The position numbers and the translations under genes are program-made. From contig OW121853.1 in NCBI GenBank assembly GCA_933228895.1, positions 123,400,133-123,464,132 on the forward strand: DNA of 64,000 nucleotides. Reading direction: 5' to 3'. Of the stretch, positions 35,511-46,422 are shown piece after piece. The notes under the pieces were generated by a model. It was not told the origin of the DNA. It worked only from the letters and a program-made list of their open reading frames with translations, and ran no database searches. Source of the stretch: Platycnemis pennipes. Lineage: Eukaryota; Arthropoda; Insecta; Odonata; Platycnemididae. The stretch's first letter is position 1. Each line of letters starts with the position of its first letter.

Positions 35511-36603
35511 TCGGATATTTACACGGTGAGACTAATTACACTCGCCATGGACCTTTACTCGTATCTATTTTTCAGAGCAATCCACATTTCGTGAGCAGTG
35601 AAGAAACCTTTAACTTTTTCCAACAGCTCCATTTTGAGTCTTTCAGCGATATATCTCTTCGTTCTCTTATTATCTCTCTCATATTCTTCCAATTTCATTT
35701 CTCTTGGTTTCTTCGCTGCTGTGGTTCACACGCGCGAGACACCGCGGCCAAGCACTGAGTTAAGCAGATCCACATAAAACGTTTCTTCTTCTATAACGTG
35801 TCTGGGCCCATAACCTGTTGTAATGTATGTTCTTCTTATTATTTTATTTTATTAAGAAGTAGTACAGTCACGTTCACGATACAAGAACTTAATCAATCAA
35901 CAACATATATATTATTACATCACCGTAACTTGGATACCTATCAACATAATTATATCATATTTCTTTTGTTAATGCACATATGAGAAATTGCGCACTCTAA
36001 CAGTATTCGCACGTCTCTAGTTTTTAGTCATTTAATTGATTCGTCCTGTAGCTGACGTGAAGGATGGAGGAGAGCAGGGATGCAAAAGCGGACATCCTTG
36101 CGAGTAGACAGACAGCAAGAAAAACACGCGAACCGCGCGCGAATGCGTCCTGTTTTTTATCCGTGGCGACGATGGCGGAGGAGGGATTCAGTAGCGCGGG
36201 ACGACCAGATGGGAGTCTGGACTGTCCGGCGGCCGCGGAAACCGGTCGACTGACCATCCGCCGGCCGACGAGCAGCAATCCATCCAGTCAATTCGCCGAA
36301 AATGAAAGCAATACATCTCCCCCTCCCCCCTCTCTCTGCAATTATCCAAACAGCTTCCCGAAAAAGTCGAATAGCCGAAGGCGAACTGCTTCATTCCAAG
36401 ACTGACCAACTTTGGCACACATTAAAGCCGCGTTTACACCATGTAGCAAAACCTGATATATAACTTTTGCTATGCAACATTATTACATAACTTTTGCAAT
36501 ATAACATTGTTATGTAACTTTTGCTACATATAGCGAAGTTAGATATAGCACGGATTTCTTTTGATCTTTACCCACTCCCAATGGATAGCACAATTTTAGG
36601 CTA

Positions 36604-39600
36604 TAGGGTGAAGGGGGGTGAATCGGACCAGCGGGTGAATAGGAACGCTTTTCAAAAAGTGCGCTCAGACCCGAAACGGTATCACTTGAGACTGACTACG
36701 TTTTAGGAATTGCTTCTTTGTAATCTTGTCCTTCTAGTAGAATGAAAACGAGAACTCGACGACTGAATTTAAGCAAATGATACTCTGTCGAATGGAAGCC
36801 TACCATACGAGAGAGGTGTGAAATTGGGTATATAGAAAACCTCGTATAGGTTCAAAGTAAGGTGACATTGTAGCGCTTACTCAGATTTCAAGTTTTTCTT
36901 TCCTGAAAGGAAATCTAATACCATAGCTGCCACATTAGGTTACTTTTTTGAGCCTTGTATGAATATCGGAGTTACCAAACATGATACAAAATCATATTAC
37001 TTAGTCGGGTGAAAAGGACCAGCACGCACAGGAGTTCAGTTCCAAGCCGCTGGTCGAGGATGAAGCATTGAACCAGTTATACTCAACTGACACTTGGAAA
37101 AATTCCTTCTGCTACTGAAAAGTAAGTAGATATACAACTAATATTGATAAATTGCTTACTTACACTTAATGTTTTACATTAAAAACATCAAATGTTTATA
37201 AGAATGTTTGAGCGAAAGTGGCTAAAAATTTGTTTTTAGGCCATACTCTTTTATTTAAGTATTATAAGAAGTTTAATGGAATAAACCTATTTTAATGCTA
37301 TTCTATATCACGTTATAGATATTTACTACGTATAACGAGGAGGAGGAAAGAGATTTTCCCCGTCATAGAGGTGAATTATTACGGCGATGAGCACGATTTA
37401 CAGGCTGAGCGAGAGGTAAGCTACCTTCGTTTGATGTAACATATGTTGTGTACTGTTCCATATATATTAACCAATTATTCGCTGAAACAATATCATAAAA
37501 CATACGCATTTCGTGATGGAAATTTATTGTTAATAATTCACATTGAGTTCCATACCTATACATTCTACATTACTCAGTGGTCTATATTTTCCAATCTGAA
37601 AGAAAAGGAGGTGATATAATGTACGTGATAGAGGGATTGCCAGAGTATTAAATATTATATATGGCAACAGAATTAGTTGTGGAACGCCTTACAACCTCCT
37701 TTTGATAGCGTAACATTAGCAAAATTTCATTTAAAACGTATTTATGAAAGTGATAATTTTCGCTTACCGTTAATGTTTTTCCTTTTGGATTAAGATGGGG
37801 AAGTACCGGCGAAAAACGGAACAGACATGGACAGAGGAGGATATGAGAATGGCGCTGAAAGCTTTCAGAGAGGGAAGAAGCATGAGGCACTCTGCCGAAC
37901 TTTTCCATGTTCCCCGTACTTGCCTCTATCGTAGGATAGTAGCGGATACGGAAAAATTGAAGACAAGAGGGGGGCAAAATGTCTTCTCAGTGGAAGAAGA
38001 GGAAGCATTAATTAGAAGAATTCTTAGGTTATGTGAAATTGGGTTCGGATTGACAAGAGATGATGTCATGAAGGTGGCATATGAATTTTCCATTGAAAAC
38101 AACATAAAAAACAATTTCTGTGCGTTAAAAAAACGAGCAGGCAAGGATTGGTTCTTGAATTTTATATCTAGACATCCTTTAAGTCTTCGAAAACCCGAAG
38201 GTTTGTCAGTGGCTCGAGCTGAGGGTTTAAATAAGGAAGATGTAGACGATTTTTTTTCAAAGTTAACTATTTCGATGGCTGAGGCTGGAGTTATGGATAG
38301 GCCCCACCTTATATACAACGGTGACGAAACGGGATATGTATTAAATAATCGCCAAACCCAAAAGAATGTTGCAAGAACAGGATCTAAGGTAGTCATAAAA
38401 CAGACGTCAGTGGAAAAGGGGGAATTGGTGACAGTTGTTGCGTGCTGCAATGCAAGTGGACATTACATACCACCTTTTGTAATTTTTAAGGGGAAAAAGT
38501 TCCATAAGGAATGGGAGGATGGATTTCCGTTGGGATCTAAAATTTTTATGTCCGATTCAGGGTGGATAAATGAGGATCTTTTTTTGGAGTGGCTAAATCA
38601 CTTTCAAGCAAACAGGATTCCTGGCCGATGCATTTTAGTCCTCGATGGCCACGCATCACACAAGACTCTTCCTGTTCTACTGTTCTGTGAAAGGAATGAG
38701 ATCACTCTCTTATCACTGCCCAGCCACACTACACAAAGGTTGCAACCTCTGGACAGGTCTTTTTATAAACCATTAAAGACATACTACGATATTGAAACAA
38801 ATGCGTATATGACAGTTTGTAAGGGGGATAGAAAGATGACTAAATTTAATTTTGGTCGGCTTTTTCGAAATGCATGGAGCAAAGCCGCAACAATCGGCAA
38901 CGCTGAAAATGGATTCCGATCAACAGGAATATTCCCTCTGAATCCGGGTATCCTGACGGAGTTAGATCTTCATCCTTCTAATCTCGGAAGCTCACACGCC
39001 CCAGAAGAAGCATCAACTCCTTTTTCGACAAATTCATCTTCCGATCAAAAATTAACTGCCAGTCCCTATGAAGAAAGCCAATCCTCGACATCAACATCTG
39101 AGGAATCGTCAAATACTTTGGGTAGGTCTTTCCATAATTTACTACCTACACCAGAAAAAAGAATGAAAGTCAATGTGAAAAGGTCAAGAAAGCAAATTGC
39201 TCAAATACTTACTTCTCCAGCTGCAATAGAAGAAACAAGGCAACGACTGAAGAAACAAAATATTAGGAACGCGAAGGGAACTTGCAGAAACTTATATGAA
39301 TCATCTTCAGATAGGGACGGCAATACTGAGAATGGGGAAAACTCAGCTGATGATACGCTTTGTGGCTTATGCTCCAAGTCTTATAATTGTGCGAATTCGT
39401 CAAAGTTTAGAGACTGGATTAAGTGCATGGAGTGTAATTGTTGGTACCATGAGCTGTGTGTAGGTGCTAAGGGGCGAGATAAATTTACTTGTGGTAAATG
39501 TGCTTAATTGTTTTGGTAAATTTGTTCTATTTTGTTCTATATGTTCAGATTTGGTGATGTATGTCTATTTGTAAAGTTATGTTTGACTCTAAGAAGGTGT

Positions 39601-39955
39601 CGTCGAAATATCTCCAGACTGCACTGCATTGTTAATAGCAATGATGCAAAATTTCAAAATTTTATGGAATAAAACTTAAGAAAACTAAAATTTATAACGT
39701 TATTTTACTGGTCCGATTCAGCCTCTAATCTGGTCCGATTCGCCCTCCAAGTCGTCGGGCGAATAGGACCATGCAGTCTCTTGAAGAAATTGCTCCAGGA
39801 CCGTTCTATTCAGAGCAACCACGCTGAAAATTGCGTTTTAAACTGGAAAAACATCAAGTCCTTTGCTGATAATGCTTTCAGAATGTAACTGTTTACACAA
39901 ACGAGGAAATCGACGATTTTCCTTTTTGTGGCCCGATTCACCCCCCTTTACCCTA
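36604..39955 (+). mobile_element. Complete pogo/Tigger-type DNA transposon
   Basis: Terminal inverted repeats tagggtgaaggggggtgaat and (reverse strand) tagggtaaaggggggtgaat, each followed by cgg(a/g)cc, are flanked by TA on both sides (36602-36603, 39956-39957), the Tc1/mariner/pogo duplication. The element encodes one intact transposase. Sub-terminal copies of ggtccgattc / gaatcggacc near both ends are likely transposase-binding sites. Intact ORF and near-identical termini suggest recent activity. Confidence 0.92.
37795..39507 (+). CDS. Pogo/Tigger-like DDE transposase with C-terminal PHD-like finger
   Basis: A 570-residue single-exon protein with no stop or frameshift. Residues 9-50 form a helix-turn-helix of the psq/pogo type (WTEEDMRMALKAFREG...CLYRRI) and about 70-140 a CENP-B-type DNA-binding region. 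The DDE nuclease domain has its acids at D177 (LIYNGDETGY), D284 (LVLDGHASHK) and D320 (RLQPLDRSFY). A Ser-rich linker (400-445) and basic patch (455-495) lead to a C4HC3 zinc finger: C523, C526, C544, C547, H552, C555, C566, C569. This looks like a PHD finger. The transposase would act in the nucleus on the flanking terminal repeats. The first ATG lies directly after an in-frame stop region and starts the HTH, so the start is likely right. Confidence 0.93.
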   Translation: MGKYRRKTEQTWTEEDMRMALKAFREGRSMRHSAELFHVPRTCLYRRIVADTEKLKTRGGQNVFSVEEEEALIRRILRLCEIGFGLTRDDVMKVAYEFSIENNIKNNFCALKKRAGKDWFLNFISRHPLSLRKPEGLSVARAEGLNKEDVDDFFSKLTISMAEAGVMDRPHLIYNGDETGYVLNNRQTQKNVARTGSKVVIKQTSVEKGELVTVVACCNASGHYIPPFVIFKGKKFHKEWEDGFPLGSKIFMSDSGWINEDLFLEWLNHFQANRIPGRCILVLDGHASHKTLPVLLFCERNEITLLSLPSHTTQRLQPLDRSFYKPLKTYYDIETNAYMTVCKGDRKMTKFNFGRLFRNAWSKAATIGNAENGFRSTGIFPLNPGILTELDLHPSNLGSSHAPEEASTPFSTNSSSDQKLTASPYEESQSSTSTSEESSNTLGRSFHNLLPTPEKRMKVNVKRSRKQIAQILTSPAAIEETRQRLKKQNIRNAKGTCRNLYESSSDRDGNTENGENSADDTLCGLCSKSYNCANSSKFRDWIKCMECNCWYHELCVGAKGRDKFTCGKCA

Positions 39956-40385
39956 TATAGCAGAATCTGCTACATATAGCAATGTTATATAGCACTTTTC
40001 AGAAGTGACTTTTTCTACTTTTAGCAAATGTTATATTGACTTTCTATATGTTACACAAATTTGCTATATAGCAGGTTTTGCTACATAGTGTAAACGCGGT
40101 TTAAGACGATCGCCAATGATTCGAGGGCACGAAGAAGTCAACGACAAGACAAGGGCTGGAAGTATGATCTAAAACTCAGGACCGCATTCAGATTCAATCC
40201 AAACTAGTCTCGTTCTACTGTTTACATCCTACAAAGCTCTACTTGAAGTCGAATTGGTGTGCAGATTCATCCTGCCAAGTTGGTATTACCACGCTGTATA
40301 GCTAGCTCTTCGGACCACATTGAGGAGATTTTGTATATGCCCTTTCGAACTCGTAATAGAGATCTTATGACGCAGGGAGATTTTG

Positions 40386-41071
40386 GGCCGTATTCAGAAT
40401 CTCAACTCAAGTTTTCAGCGTCACGCAGGGAAGTAATGGGGTCGTTTACCACATTTTTTTTATTTCCGAATCTGATAGAGTTTGTAAAATAAAAAGACCC
40501 GTATTTTTCCGTTTCCTGATCCGTCAGTTATTTCTCGAGTTATAAGCGGCGAAAAACTGATGTTTTTAACCCTTTCCGAAAAGTGGGCGTGGTGCAACCT
40601 CTGACGCATATCGACTTCGTCCAATCACAACTGAGCCCGCGAAGTTAATTTGCCTTATCGCAATGTGGGGACACAGCTGGCTCTCCCAATGGGAGCGATT
40701 TCGACAGGATCTGTGCGAGCAAACCTTCCCAGACCCCCCTCCACTCCCTTCCCTTCCCCTAAAAGCAGACAAGGACGGGAGGAAAATGACGTCAATGTTA
40801 TAACAGCAGCTTTTTCGGTGGGCGTCACCTTTTGCTTCTTTAAATATTTGATTTATGAGTGAATGGTTGTGGTTAGAAGATTAATTTTTTCACTCAAATT
40901 CTCCTTTCGTTTCCATCTAACGATTTCGTGAACAAAATTGCGATTTCGGTTCTGAGTAAACGCCCCCATTGCACCTTTACGGGTAGAATCTATGCATCAT
41001 TGAACTCGCGGCAGGGATTTTAGTACGTGAACAGTGAATGCGAGATCTTAGTTGAGATTCCGAATGTGGAC
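40386..41071. mobile_element. TATTCAGAATCTCAACT inverted-repeat element carrying a nested insert
   Basis: Left end ggccgtattcagaatctcaa, right end gttgagattccgaatgtgga. Inside lies the 530-bp GGGGTCGTTTAC repeat. The smaller members of this outer family at 51.88, 52.62 and 62.16 kb are 140-230 bp. Confidence 0.65.
40438..40968 (+). repeat. GGGGTCGTTTAC...GTAAACGCCCCC repeat, copy 1
   Basis: A 530-bp block with short inverted ends (ggggtcgtttac / gtaaacgccccc). It is repeated almost base for base at 61.6-62.12 kb and partially at 28.74 kb. It contains aagtgggcgtggtgcaacct and ggcgtcaccttttgctt, which recur in both copies. No protein is encoded. Confidence 0.8.
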
Positions 41072-42360
41072 CTGTTTCCCGGCGAACATTTTTGGGAAAA
41101 TCTTCTAGGACTCTCCATCGGTTTAAATTATCCTTGTTTGCAGACGTTTCAGGAGATGACCGTGTATTATCCTCAAGGCAAGGCAAGGCAATATCGCAAT
41201 TCTCAAATTTTCGGTCACTTTATATGCCTAGGCTCTTCTTCAGAACAGGATTAATGTCCGCGAAGGATTTAAGGTTTTCCCGGCACCTCGAGCAAATTCC
41301 GGGCCTGTGGCACTCCCACCATTGTTAAATAATATATAACAACTATTATTTTATTACTAAATAGATTCAAACCAGCCCTGAAGTGGAAAACTGTTCATAG
41401 TCCAGGGCGCCCTAAATAATGTCGTGTTTGTTAAATTTGATTGAAACTTGATTAGAGTTGAGGAAAGGAATATTTTGGAATCGACTAGCCAAAAAAAGGT
41501 TTTGCCATTGAAATCTGGAAGGAGAAGAAAAATTTCAATCGTGATTCCGATTTTAGCATTAGTAATTCATTCTATGTACATACATTACATACCATTGTCA
41601 CCGAAGATAATCCCAAGATACGAGAACTGTCTCATTCATTCCACTTTGTACCCACCAAGTTTTGATATTTATTTTTATCCAAATTATACTTCAGAAAGCT
41701 CATTACTTCCGTCTTGCTGTCTTTTATAATCACCTCGGATTAGCCACATTGTGTATTTAATGCCGTTATCAACGCCCCTCCAGTTCTTTGGCTGAGGGAC
41801 TAACTACTGTGTGATTATCCACAAATCTGACTTAACAACTATTAGTTTCGGGCATAACCTTGTGTATTAGATTCAAGTTACTCATAATGAAAGAGAGTAA
41901 CCTGGTTTCCCATGCAATTTATTTGAATTATAGTGGAATTAACATGGTTCTCCTTTTCTGACTGAATAAGTTTACCCACAACAATCGTTCGCACTTTAAT
42001 TCGTCCCCATGCTTCTAAAACTACTACGGTGTACATTGTTAACTCGAAAGTGATAATAAAGAGCCTGGCCTCCTCCTCTGATTAATAGAGTCCACTGATT
42101 CTCATGCTGATGACTTCTCTCGCTGAGGTACAGGTTTCTAATAAGAGGAATACAGTAAACCATCCACCACTAACTTTCAACCCATCCAATCCAGGAAATG
42201 CCTCCTCGAGGTCGACAAAACAAACAAAAACCCTGATACATCCAGTGTTTCTGTTTCATTAGTGTCCCTATCACCCCCTAATGCGTCACAAATTTCTATA
42301 GCCCTCCTGGACCCAAACTGATCATCGCACTGATTTTAAAAAAATGTTCGAGGCACTCAC

Positions 42361-42650
42361 CCCATCGCATCAGTTCGCCGGTGCCGTTTCACATCGGTTA
42401 CAGTGGACTTCTCAAGGCAGTGCTTCACTTCCGAGAAAGATAGGCACAATCACCCGGCCGGACACATTAAGGAAATGAACGGGGAAGGATCGTTTCGACA
42501 TTCGGTCAAGAACCGGTCGACGAGCGGTCGCTAACAACAGTCGGATTGCCACACCGTCCCTTCCTTCCCACGACAGCCACGTGCACCAACGACAGCGACC
42601 TCTGGGAGGTGCTGCCGTAGAGCAACAAGAGGCAAACGCGAGCTGAATCG
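42361..42650 (-). other. Possible non-coding 5' exon with donor
   Basis: A GC-richer block on the minus strand ends in a consensus donor (gatggg then GTGAGT at 42360). It could be an untranslated first exon of numb, which is transcribed in this direction. If joined to the MDRLRR exon it would create a 10-codon upstream ORF. No promoter element is clear, and this is only inference. Confidence 0.25.
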
Positions 42651-43775
42651 ATACCACAACAATTGATACTAACAAATGAATGCTGCTGGAATCATGAGGT
42701 GGGCTTCGGCGAAAAGCGCAACCTCAATTGTGACACCGAAATAGAAAATGTTTCATTCTTTGCTGGCATGCACTCTAAAAACATTCCACAATACATGTCT
42801 CTTTCTTGTTTGGACGGATGTTTCCAAAGAAACAAAACAACCTTAGTACGGAGGCTTTGGCGGTGATTTTTAGGCTTTCCTCGCTGATTCATTTAAGGAC
42901 TACAGTTTTTCCGGCGCTCCAGCTGGCTTTTTCTCTAATTCTAGACGGTTGAAAATGTAGTCATAAAAATGAATCAACGCGAATAAACATACTCAAAACA
43001 ACCTTCCACAACAGTACACAAAACGCCCAAATTTTACAATGAGCCCACTCGTTCATATCAATCGAAATCCAATTATTACCCAAATTACAGCAGAACTTAA
43101 GTCCCAGGATGCATTACGGAAGCATATTACGGAAAATTCCATTCTAATAAGTTTCGCAAAATATCAACGCCAATTATGCACGAAACGGGAAGATCAACAA
43201 TTACGCATATCTAGACGCTAAACAAAAAGATATAATTGGAGTTACCAAGAGAAAAATATGACTAAAAAGACGAAAAGATATCATTGAACGGTAGGAAGAA
43301 AATATTCCCCGAACAAAATCACACCAGACGTCTTCCTTGCGAGGTCACAACGCCCCCCAATTATAGCGTTCCCGTCTGCTTCGCCGCGAAAACGTCTTGT
43401 CTCCACTTCTGCGAAACCGCTTCCTGCCCCCCAACCCTCGAGCGATAGCGCCATCATCCCCTGGCGCCGCCCAGAGGACGTCGAAATTGAACACCACCCG
43501 AAGGTGGTGGCCTTCCCTTTTGAATTCGGGGGGCGGAAGTCACAGGGGTGGGGGGAACAGGTGACGAGGGAAGCCATGCGTAGTTCCGCGAAACGTATGA
43601 CTCCATAGCAAGTTAGGAGGATTACTGCTTTGCAAACGGCGCTTTCCGCTCGAGATGAAAGGTTTGTTCGTGACACAAAGGGTCAGCGAGACACTTGTGT
43701 GTTGGATACCATGGCAAAAAAAGGTAATAGCAAACTCCCAGGGCATTGGATGCGCATTAAGCGATCTCTGTAACG

Positions 43776-44314
43776 TGAGATGGGATCCGAATGAATTAGG
43801 TTTGATCAGAGAACTAGACAGTGTGCAGCGTAGAGAAGCTAGGTTCGTTAAAAGGTGTTACGATAGGTTGAGTATTGTATCAGAATTAATACAAGAATTA
43901 GGGTGAGTCATTATCAGAGCGTAGGAAAAGGTACAGATTAAATCTATTAGAGAATTTTCAATCGGATGAAGATGTTAGGCACTTATTAAAGAAACCAGCG
44001 TATTATGCTAGATTCGACCAGATAAATAAGATTAGAGAGATAGATTGTCGTACTGTTAGATTCAAAATGGCATTTTTCCCCCGTACTATAAGAGAAAACA
44101 ATAGGCAGCATAGCAAAGTGATAGGTAGGGGAAATATTTTAGAGTAGTCTGTAGTGCATGACGAATGTATTAATCCCTCAAATACTATAGATACTAACAA
44201 TCTAGTTGCATAAGACCCTATAGTTGCTTGTTTGCATGTCAATAGTGAATGCTTGGTGATCTTCACCACCTGTCACACACCCTCGCGGAGGCTTGCAGGG
44301 TATCGTATGTATGT
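43776..44314 (+). pseudogene. LINE family 1 3' fragment, subfamily B
   Basis: Reads WDPNELGLIRELDSVQRREA, RFVKRCYDRLSIVSELIQEL, then breaks by frameshift near 43.9 kb. The 3' UTR ends accacctgtcacacaccctc...atgtatg. Confidence 0.8.
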
Positions 44315-44319
44315 ATGGA

Positions 44320-44549
44320 TAGCAGAAGTAGTTGCATGTTGATATAAGTGCTTTAAGCCAACCTAACTAACAGCATGTTAATGCATTCTTGCTCTGCTAT
44401 TTTTATCTTTCTTAAAATGCGAAGTTTAGACTAGTGCCTATATCATTACTAGTCCTTTTCATGCATGATATGTAATGCATGTTTGATCTGAATTCATCCC
44501 CTACCACACACCTTTATGGTGACCCGCTGGGTATTAGAGATGTAGTTTA
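44320..44549 (+). pseudogene. LINE family 1 3' UTR stub, subfamily A
   Basis: Only the UTR and conserved 3' end are present (gttgcatgttgatataagtg...cccctaccacacacc...agatgtag). It abuts the preceding stub directly. A further 50-base fragment with the same 3' motif is at about 44.65-44.69 kb. Confidence 0.7.
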
Positions 44550-45734
44550 CACGTACCTGGTGCACGGCGGAGTAACACCAGTTAGTTTTATTTAAATATT
44601 GTATTGATATATCGATTGGTTCCTGTACCTAGGACGCCCGATATGATTCACCCCCTGCCACTCACCCTGAAGTAACCTGCGAACTCTACTCTGCAGACGA
44701 CGATACAGGAATTTATGCTCGCGCCGTTACTTTAAACGATTGCGTATTCACCAAGAGCCAACCTGTGCCAACGAATCGAAACTATTTGTGTCACAATGAA
44801 GTTCGGCGCAAAGACACATAATAGTAATCTTTGATGGGTGAATATGAATGACTACAAAGTTGAGCCGGAAACCAGCAAAATACGAAGCGCCCCCGTACAA
44901 TGGTTGAAGGGCATTGATAGCGGATTCTGCAGAGAAGCTAGAAAAGGCAACAAATTACAACAAAAATGAGTACTTTGCGCGAAAAATTTTGATAGACAAC
45001 ACATTTTGGTGTCCTGTTATGAAAATGACGTTTACAAATAACACTGAATTAACCTACTTCACTTTAAGCTCAATTTTTGTAGTCTGAACTTTGTGGAAAT
45101 TCATTTTCAATTAAGAAAAGGTACAATGTTTTTTCCACTAAAACATTTATTGGTGCAAGCCAGCTTTGACTAGGTACTTCACTTTGACTAGGGAAGAAAA
45201 GGAGAAATCAGTGTGCCGAAACGACTTTGAGGAACGAGAATAAACTTACATCGAGCGTTCTCATGATTTAGAAGACAGCCAGGAAATGTAAGTTGCAGAA
45301 AGAAGGAGAAGCAGTGGATGAAGGAACGGGGACGAGTTTTCGATGGAAGGTGCAGAGAGGAAGTAAGACGTTCGGGGAAATTCGAAGAATTCGGAGGTCG
45401 CGAAAGTCTTCTTGGAATAGAGTCGGCCGGTGAGGATGAAACGCAATCTGAGGCTGGCTCAGTTAGGAGGTAAGGATTTCGATCGAGTTCAAGAGAGTGA
45501 AATTAACACCGAAAGAAACGATTCCTTCACCTCGATTACAGATTGTTCCAAGTGAATAAGTAATAAGAACGCCTAAGACGGACTTCTTCAAAGAAGAACA
45601 CTGAAAAAACTATTTTAAATCCATGAAGAACTACGAATAGAAGGCGCGAATAAAGTTGCCGAAGTAAGGAAACAATTCATCAGAACGTACATCTGAAGCC
45701 TAATGTAGCCATCTGTAGAACGTCCATATAATAG

Positions 45735-45828
45735 CCCAGTTGCATGTCATTAGTGCATGTTTGGAGATATTCACCCCCTGCCACACACCGTCGCGGTGGC
45801 TTGCAGGGTATCGCATAGATGTAGATCT
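45735..45828 (+). pseudogene. LINE family 1 3' stub inside LINE family 2
   Basis: About 95 bp containing the conserved accccctgccacacaccgtc, gcggtggcttgcagggtatc and agatgtagat end. ATCTG occurs at both junctions, compatible with a short target duplication. Confidence 0.7.
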
Positions 45829-46230
45829 GGAGCATGTTTCTTTACGACAGTGAGGCATGGACGATGACAGCAGCGGTGAAGAAAAAGGTGGAAACATTCG
45901 AAATTTGGTGCTACCGAAGAATGATGAAGATAAAATAGATCGACTGAGTGACAAATGAAGAAGTCTTAAGAAGAGTGGGAGAAAAGAGAAGTCTGCTGAA
46001 CACTATAAAAAGAAGACGGGGCAACTTAATCGGTCATATCTTAAGACACGATGGCCTGATGAAGACTATCGTCGAGGGAAAAGTGAACGGGAAGAATGAA
46101 AAGGCAGGCCTCGTATGAGGTATATGGAGCAAGTTGTGACGGATGTAAAATAGAGGAATTACGTTAATATGAAGAGCTTGGCCGATAGAAGAATAAAGTG
46201 GAAGCCTGCGTCATACCAATCCTAGGATTG

Positions 46231-46409
46231 AATGAGATACTTGCAGTCGTAACTTTGTGGAAATCCATGACAATAGATTTATTACAAACTTTTACAAGCC
46301 ACAAGGATACATATACAAGGTGATCACCTGATGATGGTGCTTAGCGCCGAAACCCGGGTCGTGAGTTTGCATTATTATTGTGGCTTGTAAAAGTTTGTAA
46401 TAAATCTAT
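46231..46409 (+). mobile_element. 179-bp insertion with hammerhead and 32-bp inverted arms
   Basis: It is flanked by perfect 13-bp duplications aatcctaggattg (46218-46230 and 46410-46422), and the target is the 3' end of LINE family 2. Inside are a 42-bp leader, a 32-bp arm (46273-46304), a 73-base loop with a hammerhead motif, and the perfectly complementary arm (46378-46409). There is no coding capacity. The structure and duplication length suggest a Penelope-like or retrozyme-like non-autonomous element. Confidence 0.8.
46324..46364 (+). ncRNA. Hammerhead ribozyme motif with consensus core
   Basis: Core CUGAUGA is at 46328-46334. Stem II is GGUGC/GCGCC with loop UUA (46336-46348). GAAA is at 46349-46352. 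A stem III palindrome ACCCGGGU (46352-46359) can pair as two base pairs with a CCGG loop or dimerise. The GUC cleavage triplet is at 46358-46360. Stem I is UCAC/GUGA. Every invariant catalytic base is present. The one irregularity is a single unpaired U (46335) before stem II. Confidence 0.7.
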
Positions 46410-46422
46410 AATCCTAGGATTG

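Larger units (their letters stand above)
36422..40104. mobile_element. TTAA-flanked inverted-repeat element, split by the pogo insertion
   Basis: Left end ttaaagccgcgtttacacca, tgtagcaaaacctg; right end caggttttgctacatagtgt, aaacgcggtttaa. The inverted termini are nearly perfect, bounded by TTAA on both sides (36422-36425 and 40101-40104), as in piggyBac- or Kolobok-type elements. The interior has repeated acttttgcta / tatagca words. Without the 3.35-kb pogo element the host MITE is only about 330 bp. Confidence 0.8.

Noticed and set aside
36064..36405. 113-codon GC-rich plus-strand frame
   Set aside because: No splice signals or domain tied to it; GC-rich DNA favours long chance frames.
37926..38450. 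174-codon minus-strand frame
   Set aside because: Antisense shadow of the pogo transposase.
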